From: an uncultured Lachnoclostridium sp.
GTDB lineage: Bacteria; Bacillota; Clostridia; Lachnospirales; Lachnospiraceae
Reading direction: 5' to 3'
DNA length: 8,496 nt
Assembly (NCBI GenBank): GCA_958425285.1
Contig: CATZVV010000067.1
Location: 1 to 8,496, forward strand
This document shows positions 1 through 7,600 of the stretch, piece after piece; position 1 is the first letter of the stretch; each line of letters starts with the position of its first letter. The notes below the pieces were generated by a model that searched no databases, was not told the DNA's origin, and was given only the letters and a program-made list of their open reading frames with translations. The translations under genes and the position numbers were made by a program.

Positions 1-3000
1 CTTTTAATGCTTCTTCTTTTTCTTTATCCTCATCACTGCTGTCATAGTCTGTACTGAAAGAAAATCCTAATGAAATCGTTTTCTCGTTGCCATCCGCTGA
101 GGTAGATACAATATCGGATTTTTCATCAATATCTCCATCCCAGCCGAAATTAAAGGCGGAATCAATTGTACCAATCAACTCTAATGCCTTTTCAGCACCA
201 CCAAAATTAAAGCTTGATAAGAAACTAATGATGCCAATTGATTCAGCAAATGAAATTCCCATATCATGTTCAAAATATTCTGTTCCATTTTGATCCACAA
301 ATTGAACCGTCATCGTAGCTCCTGCCGGAATCATGAGTGTGGCAGGATTAAAGTCAACAGTAAAAATCTCATTGTCCGAATTAACCGTCTTTGTCGCACT
401 ATCAATAATAGTACCGTCTTGACGATAAAATTTAAAAATTGCTTTTTTCGCAGATAACGTATCATTTTTAGAAACCGTCTGAATCTCAAAACGGAATGTC
501 TTATCTGCATTAGAAATGGTTGCCGGTAAAATAGATGTAACCTTCTCACCGTTCACCTGATATACCTTTGCTCCTGAAACTCCAATTGTATCATATGCAT
601 CAATCAGATATTTCTGTGCGGCATTAACAGCCTGTGTTGCTGATACATTCAGATTGTTGTAAGAAACATTAACGGTAACATTATCTCCTACTGAGAATTC
701 ACGATCTGAAATGCTGAAGTAACCATCCCCTCCATTTTCATTATAGCCACCAAACTGACTATCTGTTTTTGTAGTTGTTGTATGACCCGCTGCTGAAACC
801 TGTGCACCATTAATCGGGGTAACGGTTTCCTCCGTACCAAAAATAGGTTTACTCTTTAATGCAACAACTCCATCTAATGTACCTGCATAGCGATTTTCCT
901 GTGCTTTCTGGAAAGCATAATAAATCAGTGTATTAGAAAGAACCGGGCGGAAAGAATACGCATTACCGTTATTGGCCGTACGGATAATATTATATTGATC
1001 CACTACTTTTGCTTCTTCTGTACTGATTTTACCATCTCCGTTTTCATCCCCGGTAAAATCCTGGAATAAAGCCTTAAATCCATCTTCTGTAACTGCATTT
1101 AAAGTATATTCCTGATTAATCGTAATTCCTTCAATCACTAAGTCTTTCTGATAGCTTCCTTCCTGTACCTTATCTGTCTGTGTATTACCGCTGCTATCCT
1201 TTGGTGCATAGACTACAACACCCTTATCCTGATTTTCACTCAATGGATTGATTTTTGCCGTAATTTTAGGCGTTGTATATGCCATGTTCACATAGGTAAA
1301 CTCTTTTGAAGGCGTAAAAGTAATTACATTAGCAAGTGTCTTATTAAACTTCTGGTTTTGTACTGCTACTTTTGTATAATTACTTGCCGCATACTTTTGA
1401 ACCTCTGTTTTCGCACCATTTGTCGACTGCTTGCGATATTCATCCCCTTTTACTGCAAGTACATTCTTTGAACTTGAATTTTTGTGGAATGTATTTTCAC
1501 CATAGCAGGTTCCAAGATTAAAGCCCTCAATGGCATATCCTTTATTGGCAATTCCCTTTAACTCAATGGTATCCATCTGTGTACAGCGGAATATTTCGTC
1601 TTTCTTAAATGCATTATTATAACTTCCCTTTGAGCTTGCTGTATTTTGGAAATATATATTGGCTGCATATGGACGATAAACAGGTCTTATTTTTATTTCA
1701 TTTCCATTCAGTATGTAGTTTTTATAGTTTGTAATAAAAGCTTTACTAAATACTAAATCATCCGGACGGATCAGACTGCTCCATCCACCGCCCCGTTGCT
1801 GCAATTGATAACCTGCTAAATAAACGTTTCCTGTTGCAGAGCTGTCTACCGCTACACCATTCGAATTTTTTGTCTTTGCCATAGAATGCTTCACCGATAG
1901 TGTATCGCTGCTACGATGTAATGTCACGGAATCCTGATATGCATTTGCTCCATTTTTCGATAATTGTGCCGTTCCCAATACAATCTCTTCACCTGCAGAA
2001 TACCGATGTCCACTTGCATCTACCTGATTTCCATCTGCCGAATAGATTTTTTCAATATACTGATTACTAAAATCTCCATCTTCATAAGGAGTGTTTGTAA
2101 TTGTAAATTGATAACCTGGGTAATGAATCACAACTTTTGATACAACTGTTTTTGCAGAGTCATTATTATCCCTTGTTTTTGTTTCAACCTGCAAATATGC
2201 ACTTGTTGTCTTCATATTATCATTTAAAGTAACCGACTGTGTTGTACTGTTAAATGTTGACTGCCAATGACTCAATGCCGTCTGACCATTAATATAAACA
2301 AAAGAGTCACGGTTGGTATATGTAACCGAACGAGTCTTTGTGTCACATCCATCCTTATACTGTTCATTTGCAGTACGGCTTCCCTCATTACTTTTCCATG
2401 TAATATCCACCCGGTCTGCCGTACTTAAATCAATATTAGAAAGGAATGTCTGACGTCCTGACCAAGTGTTCTGACGTCCCCAGACAGCAGCCGAACCATT
2501 TACATTCTTTGTGTCATTCCACTCACTCGCTGCCTGTGCACTTCCACTATCATCTGCATCATCTGTTGACTTGCTTGAATTCTTCTTTGCGCTCTTCACA
2601 GCTTCTGCATCTGCCTTAATTGTGACAGTTGTCATAGCCGCACTTTCCTTCACATAAGAATTTTCTGCATCCAGAGCTACCTGGAACGTAAGATCATCTG
2701 TATTCCCATTCTGCAGTAATTCAACCTCTACTGTCTGTTCTGTCACTCCCTGAGCAAACACAACCTCCTTTTTAAAAGGAACATAGTCCTCACCTGCTTT
2801 TGCCGTTTGCTCACCAGTTCCAACAATAACACTAGCTATCTTTTCTTTACCTGAGATTCTTTTTATTGTAATTTCAGCTGCATTCTTTGAAGAATCTACT
2901 TTAACTGACTTAGAATCCATTGCAAAAACGGCTTTTTCATTTTCATCATTATCCTTAATATTCAAATAAGCCGTAGTAGTAGAAGCCAATTCTGACTCTG

Positions 3001-3772
3001 CTGCATTACTCAAAAGAAACATTACCTGTTCGTCTGTCTCTGATAATTTATCATCAACAATATCAATCCGTATAACTTTCTTATACTCACCTTCTTCAAA
3101 GGTTAGCTCACAGCCAACTCCCTCAACCTCCTGAGAAAACTGCTCAATTGCTTCTTCACCCTGATTGGCAACTTTGGCAGCAGCAGCTTTTGCTTCTCCC
3201 TCTGCTTTTTCCCAGTCATAGGCATCTGTATCCTGATTCAAATAAGTATCTCTTGCTGCATGAAGCGAACTTTTAGATCCGGTTTTTGTAGCAGTTACCT
3301 TTGGATCTGTTTCTTTAGCCTCTTCACTTGTATCATCCGGAGATGATGTTACAACCGAATTATCTTCCGAAGAATAATATTCAGTTAATGCTTTTGTACC
3401 GGATGTCTTTTCTAATACTCTTGTTACAGCAGATGACTCTTCAACAGAAAGTGTATAATCCTTTCCATACGTAGCCGAAACATCTACTGCCTTAAAATCA
3501 ACCGTAGCCTCCTGTTCTGTTCCCCCTCGGCGCACTACTGTTAACTCAAGCTGCTTATCTCCCTCTGAACCCACAACTTGGGATTCAAAAAATTCTAAAC
3601 CTCCCTTCGGATATTTCTCCTTGTCTTCTGCCAAAGCTTTCTTCAGTTGGGCATCTGATATTTCACCGGCATCCGCGCTGGCTGCCTTTCCACTATACGG
3701 AATGGAAGTAACCATTAAGGCGATAACCAGAATAACTGAAAGACTTTTCATAAATCTCTTCATGTTTTGCAT
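1..3772 (-). CDS. Large secreted surface protein with Calx-beta domains (partial, C-terminus outside window)
   Basis: One open frame of 1257 codons with no stop, running off the window. Residues 1 to about 33 form a type I signal peptide: basic MKRFMK, a hydrophobic run, then ASADA for cleavage. There is no lipobox cysteine. A first Calx-beta domain is split: its front half (about 61-110, RRGGTEQEATVDFKAV and GKDYT) and back half (about 220-278, LTFEEGEY, DIVDDKLSETDEQ, IKDNDE) flank an acidic, alanine-rich insertion. A second Calx-beta domain covers about 281-387. An acidic, serine-rich linker (about 390-415) follows, then long beta-rich stretches I cannot assign, with NKGYAIEGF (743-751) like bacterial surface repeats. 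DENGDGKISTEE at 909-920 is a perfect EF-hand loop. Residues 965-1045 resemble a carboxypeptidase-regulatory-like or CnaB-type fold. The likely role is calcium-stabilised adhesion or cell-surface structure. Anchoring cannot be seen because the C-terminus is missing. Its gene follows the Lgt-like gene after 52 bases on the same strand. Confidence 0.9.
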   Translation of the reverse strand, partial: MQNMKRFMKSLSVILVIALMVTSIPYSGKAASADAGEISDAQLKKALAEDKEKYPKGGLEFFESQVVGSEGDKQLELTVVRRGGTEQEATVDFKAVDVSATYGKDYTLSVEESSAVTRVLEKTSGTKALTEYYSSEDNSVVTSSPDDTSEEAKETDPKVTATKTGSKSSLHAARDTYLNQDTDAYDWEKAEGEAKAAAAKVANQGEEAIEQFSQEVEGVGCELTFEEGEYKKVIRIDIVDDKLSETDEQVMFLLSNAAESELASTTTAYLNIKDNDENEKAVFAMDSKSVKVDSSKNAAEITIKRISGKEKIASVIVGTGEQTAKAGEDYVPFKKEVVFAQGVTEQTVEVELLQNGNTDDLTFQVALDAENSYVKESAAMTTVTIKADAEAVKSAKKNSSKSTDDADDSGSAQAASEWNDTKNVNGSAAVWGRQNTWSGRQTFLSNIDLSTADRVDITWKSNEGSRTANEQYKDGCDTKTRSVTYTNRDSFVYINGQTALSHWQSTFNSTTQSVTLNDNMKTTSAYLQVETKTRDNNDSAKTVVSKVVIHYPGYQFTITNTPYEDGDFSNQYIEKIYSADGNQVDASGHRYSAGEEIVLGTAQLSKNGANAYQDSVTLHRSSDTLSVKHSMAKTKNSNGVAVDSSATGNVYLAGYQLQQRGGGWSSLIRPDDLVFSKAFITNYKNYILNGNEIKIRPVYRPYAANIYFQNTASSKGSYNNAFKKDEIFRCTQMDTIELKGIANKGYAIEGFNLGTCYGENTFHKNSSSKNVLAVKGDEYRKQSTNGAKTEVQKYAASNYTKVAVQNQKFNKTLANVITFTPSKEFTYVNMAYTTPKITAKINPLSENQDKGVVVYAPKDSSGNTQTDKVQEGSYQKDLVIEGITINQEYTLNAVTEDGFKALFQDFTGDENGDGKISTEEAKVVDQYNIIRTANNGNAYSFRPVLSNTLIYYAFQKAQENRYAGTLDGVVALKSKPIFGTEETVTPINGAQVSAAGHTTTTKTDSQFGGYNENGGDGYFSISDREFSVGDNVTVNVSYNNLNVSATQAVNAAQKYLIDAYDTIGVSGAKVYQVNGEKVTSILPATISNADKTFRFEIQTVSKNDTLSAKKAIFKFYRQDGTIIDSATKTVNSDNEIFTVDFNPATLMIPAGATMTVQFVDQNGTEYFEHDMGISFAESIGIISFLSSFNFGGAEKALELIGTIDSAFNFGWDGDIDEKSDIVSTSADGNEKTISLGFSFSTDYDSSDEDKEKEEALK

Positions 3773-3785
3773 TCTTTTATGAACA

Positions 3786-3790
3786 CTCCT
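3786..3790 (-). promoter_or_regulatory. Ribosome binding site deciding the surface-protein start
   Basis: The minus strand reads AGGAG, then 13 bases to ATG at 3772 and 22 bases to the next in-frame ATG at 3763. Thirteen is long but far better than 22, so MQNMKRF is chosen as the start. The long spacing might lower the translation rate. Confidence 0.6.
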
Positions 3791-3794
3791 TTCC

Positions 3795-3809
3795 GCCGAT
3801 AAATTCGGC
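3795..3809 (-). promoter_or_regulatory. Small hairpin just upstream of the surface-protein ribosome binding site
   Basis: GCCGA and TCGGC form a perfect five-base-pair stem around a five-base loop, ending within one base of the GGAAAGGAG stretch. There is no U-run after it on the minus strand, so it is not an intrinsic terminator. It could protect the leader RNA end or tune access to the ribosome binding site, but the stem is short and may be chance. Confidence 0.3.
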
Positions 3810-3818
3810 AATAAAATT

Positions 3819-3824
3819 AGTATA
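3819..3824 (-). promoter_or_regulatory. Possible -10 element ahead of the surface-protein gene
   Basis: The minus strand reads TATACT just after the stop codon of the Lgt-like gene, five of six bases matching TATAAT. The best -35 candidate, CTGTCG at 3849-3844, matches only three of six and sits 19 bases upstream. It could give the surface gene its own transcript with a leader of about 40 bases. In AT-rich DNA such matches arise by chance, so this is tentative. Confidence 0.2.
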
Positions 3825-4604
3825 TTAATAACTGTCTGCTCTACGACAGGTATTAATCCAGACAAAAACGGATAGGACAGCCAATACGAGAGAAGCTATT
3901 TGAATGACTGTCAATCCAAAAATTAAAATGGTTCCAGTTACATCCATCATATATTCTGAAATAAAAATAACAAAACTAAAGCCAAGTCCAAAGACAAGTT
4001 GAACATGCTTCCCTATTTTTATCAGAACCAACATAAGAAGAAAGAGCACCAGCATCCCAGTCATCTCAAAAAGCTGAGTAGGATACACAGGATAGCTGAT
4101 TGCCGGTCCTTCTCCGCCAATCCATGTAAACTGCATTGCTCCAAAACCACTGTATGACTTTCCATAACAGCAGCCATTCATCAAACAGGCAAGTCTGTTA
4201 AACATATGCTGGAATGCCAAAAACAAACAAATATAATCATAATCACGATTCAAGCTGCTCTTTTCCTTCGCAAACAGTTTGCAGTATAATATAGGGAAAA
4301 ATGCAATGGTAACAATCACTCTTCCGATAAAATGAATTCCATGTCCACTGGCAAATAGGGTAAGTAAATCTAACATATCTTCAAAATTTCCATAAGATAA
4401 TCCCCGAATAAACTGACCGAGAAATGAACCCGCCAGGACGAGTAACAGTCCGAGCAAAAACACTTTAATCGCTTGTCTAATATTTCGATAAGCATAATAT
4501 AGTAAAAGAAGAACCATGAGACTTCCCAAAACACTTCCTAGATTTGTAAAAAATGTATAGGAACGTATTTGCCCGAACCATGGTAATTGAATTACCTGCT
4601 GCAT
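3825..4604 (-). CDS. Divergent Lgt-family (prolipoprotein diacylglyceryl transferase-like) membrane protein
   Basis: A 259-residue membrane protein with about seven hydrophobic segments (roughly 20-40, 46-66, 90-112, 122-138, 182-197, 203-219, 224-250), the number known for Lgt. Family landmarks are SGHGIHFIGR (86-95) where Lgt has its HGG motif, NRLACLMNGCCYG (136-148) matching the Lgt signature GRLGNFINGE region, and YPTQLFE (174-180) matching HPSQLYE. Compared with E. coli Lgt from memory, the signature arginine (R137) and N143 remain. The HGG glycines are altered, the signature Asn 146 position is cysteine, Glu 151 is cysteine, and the late arginine-rich FRxxxEFxR stretch is SFVIFISEYM without arginine. 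Classical Lgt moves diacylglycerol from phosphatidylglycerol to a lipobox cysteine. This protein is more likely a paralog with a changed substrate. Overlap with the NRPS gene suggests it handles that enzyme's product or a lipid partner, which is inference. Its start is fixed by a strong ribosome binding site. Confidence 0.82.
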   Translation of the reverse strand: MQQVIQLPWFGQIRSYTFFTNLGSVLGSLMVLLLLYYAYRNIRQAIKVFLLGLLLVLAGSFLGQFIRGLSYGNFEDMLDLLTLFASGHGIHFIGRVIVTIAFFPILYCKLFAKEKSSLNRDYDYICLFLAFQHMFNRLACLMNGCCYGKSYSGFGAMQFTWIGGEGPAISYPVYPTQLFEMTGMLVLFLLMLVLIKIGKHVQLVFGLGFSFVIFISEYMMDVTGTILIFGLTVIQIASLVLAVLSVFVWINTCRRADSY

Positions 4605-7600
4605 AGAGTATCCTCCCCGTTAATTACATCACATAAGTATTTCTGCATGACTGCCGGACTCTCCTCTACAAAAAAGTGGTTCTGCCCTTTCAACACAGTC
4701 ACACACGTGTTCTCATCCTTTGCATCAACTATATTTTTCCACTGATTACATTTTGCTTGGAAACCTTTTGTAAAATAATCCCGGTCTCCAAAAATCATAA
4801 ACAGGCTTCCATCAAATATAAATCTTTCTGCCCCTTTTCTCCAAAGCAGATACCTCTCTACATCCCGACGAAATTGTCCCACTTGTGTCTTAGACATAAC
4901 CACTTTAGATTGATGCAATTTTGACAGATGATATGCCAGCTTTTTATCTGAGACCAAATTCCAATAACTATAAGCGTGCTTACCAATATAAATTCCCCTC
5001 TTTGGAAGGGTTGCTGCCAATACCAATGAAATATCAGCGTTCCCGTGCTGCATAAGATTTGCCAATTCAATAGCCACTGCACTTCCAACACAGCAGCCTA
5101 AAATCAATATATTTTCATAATCAAGACTTGGGGGCAACTGTTCTTTCACTTTCTTTGCAAGCTGATGTGCTTCCAACCCGGGGAACTTATCGGTACGAAC
5201 AACTGCAAGATCAAAACAAGGCGCGGAGTTTTCGGCTAAGCCCCAAAAAGTTTTTGTAGAACCGCCTGCATAAGGCACTGCAATAATAAGATTATTCGAA
5301 TCACCTTGATTAAGCCAGGTAACTGCATTACAATGTTTCTCATCCTGAGTATCAATAAACTTCGACAAATCAGTTATCGTATAATAGTCCATAAAGTCTT
5401 GATAGGTTACTGACATCCCCGCTCTTTTACACGCAACAATAGCTCGGAGAATCTCCAGCGAATCCAACCCGTAGTCCCATAAGTTTGCTTTCACTGAAAC
5501 ACTTTCTATCTGCCAGGCATCGCAAAAATAATCTGCCAGAAATTTTTCTGTTGGTGTAGCCGGCATCTCAATCTCTTCCTCTGTCTTTTGAATAAGATTT
5601 AACAAACTCTTTTCATCCAGCTTTCCATTTTGAGTAAAAGGAATTTCTGCAATTTTCATTATTTTAGATGGCATATAAAAATAAGGCAGTTTCGATTTTA
5701 TTTGCCCACTAATCGCATATGTGGAAGCACTTCCCTGATAAAACAAATATAAATGACCATTTTGAATCATCCCCTGACTCCATGTAACCCCCTTTGCCTT
5801 ACACGCAGCACTACTTAAACTAGTCAAATCGATACGCATTCCACGAAGTTTTACTTGCGTATCCATTCTGCCAACATAATATAATTGGCCATCCTGATCC
5901 AGTGTCACATAATCTCCGGTAAAGTAAGCTTTTTTTCCACACCACTGTCCAAAACCACCGATACTTTCATTACAATACCCTTCTCCAACCAAATCTCCTG
6001 TTATACAAAGCTCTCCTACTATGCCTGGTGGTAATAACTCTCTATCTTTACTTACTACCCATAATTCTGTACAATAAACAGGTTTTCCTATGGATATTCG
6101 TTCACTGCCCGGTCTGCAAACAGTATGAGAAACATCAATCGTACACTCTGCGGGCCCATAAAAATTACATAAAACGGCTCCTAAAAAGACTTCCCCGGCT
6201 CTGTCAACCATAACAGGTGTCAATACCTCTCCGCTACATATTACATTTTTTACATTTGTAAAACAACATGCTGATGTCTTACAATACTGAATAAAAATTT
6301 CCAGCATTGAAGGTACAAAATGAATGGTTACTGTTTTCTCACCCTGAAGCGATTGAACAATCTCCTCTGGATTCTTCTCACCATCCGGAGATAATAAATA
6401 CAATTGATTACCACTAATGAGAGGTAAAAAAAGCTCCCAGATTGAAACATCAAAGGTCATCGGTGTTTTTTGTATAACCCTTTCACTACAGCCATATGTA
6501 TCAAGCATCCATTGAAGACGAACCGCTAAAGACCTCTGAGATATTTGAGCTGCTTTGGGAACCCCGGTTGTACCTGAAGTAAAAATGAGATATGCGAGTT
6601 CATTCGGCTCTGCATCTATCTGCATATCATCCGGGTACTCCGCTGCCTTCTCAAGCAGAATCCCTAACACCGTATTATTTATTACAAAAGAACATAGCTT
6701 TGCACCCTCTGCAAGCCGTTCCTTACTCTCCCGTACACTAATTGGCAAAAACGCTGCTCCACATTGCCATATTGCCAACAATACCACCGGCAGCCAGATA
6801 CTTCTTTCAATATGAACTCCAATTACCTTTCCCGCCTGTTTACCATATTGTCCATAAATTGCATTCGCCAATTGATTTACTCTCGTTATCATTTCATGGT
6901 ATGAAACCTCCTGCCCCTGATAACATATTGCAATAGCATTCAGAGCATGAAATGCCTGACTCACAACTTTCTGCAAGACCGTATTTTGTTGTATCATCTT
7001 TTTGCTTGTATTAAAATTTTTAATACATTTCAAATCTTCTTCCGTACAAATTGACAATGTTTTAATCTGATCGTTTCCATTCACAACCTGTTCTAAAATA
7101 CCAAACCATCTTGCAGCAATAGAACAAATTTCCTCTTTACAATAACAGTCCGTCTGATATTGCAGCTCCATTTCAATTCCATTCTTGTCCTCATTAATGA
7201 AAACGCGAAGGGGTATTTCGGAAAATCCGGAATACAATTCATCCACCAAAGTATTTATTCCAATTGGAACATACTTTTCATTCCGATAACAAACCGAGAC
7301 TTCACTTATCGTTTCGCTCAGATTTTGTTTCTGAACCCACTGCGCAAAGGGAAAGCCACTCAGCTTCATCAATGTAAATGTTTCCCCGTAAATCTGGTGA
7401 CACAATTCGACAAAGCTTAAGCTTTCAGGAGTTTCCATGTACTGTGGCAAACTGTTCGCATAACACCCTACCGTCTTAAGCTCTCTCTTCCGTCGATTTA
7501 CCATAACACGCAATACTGCTGTTTTATCCGATCCTGTTATTTTTGATATATAGATATGTATCGCTGCCAACATGATTGTTTCTATGCTGATATTATTTGT

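Noticed and set aside
331..549. 72-residue minus-strand open frame
   Set aside because: It lies inside the surface-protein gene in another frame, is rich in Arg/Leu from shifted reading, and has no supporting start signal.
2449..2479. Direct repeat TCTGACGTCC, two copies 21 bases apart
   Set aside because: It is coding sequence for two nearby GRQ peptides in the surface protein; two short copies do not make a repeat array or a regulatory site.
3671..3772. Lipoprotein signal on the surface protein, which would make it an Lgt substrate
   Set aside because: No cysteine lies near the predicted cleavage site; the sequence is an ordinary type I signal peptide.
3795..3809. Hairpin as an intrinsic terminator after the Lgt-like gene
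   Set aside because: The stem is only five base pairs and is followed on the minus strand by GGAAAGGAG, not a U-run.
4592..4604. The 13-base gene overlap as a possible frameshift joining the NRPS and Lgt-like protein
   Set aside because: The NRPS thioesterase is complete before its stop, and the Lgt-like gene has its own strong ribosome binding site and ATG, so two separate proteins fit better.
4858..5091. 77-residue minus-strand open frame within the thioesterase region
   Set aside because: It is a shifted-frame shadow of the NRPS, whose own frame carries clear catalytic motifs here.
6555..7420. Several plus-strand open frames of 60-90 codons opposite the NRPS
   Set aside because: They are antisense to well-supported condensation and adenylation coding sequence and resemble no family; the same applies to plus-strand frames near 87-457, 4676-4924 and 6028-6213.
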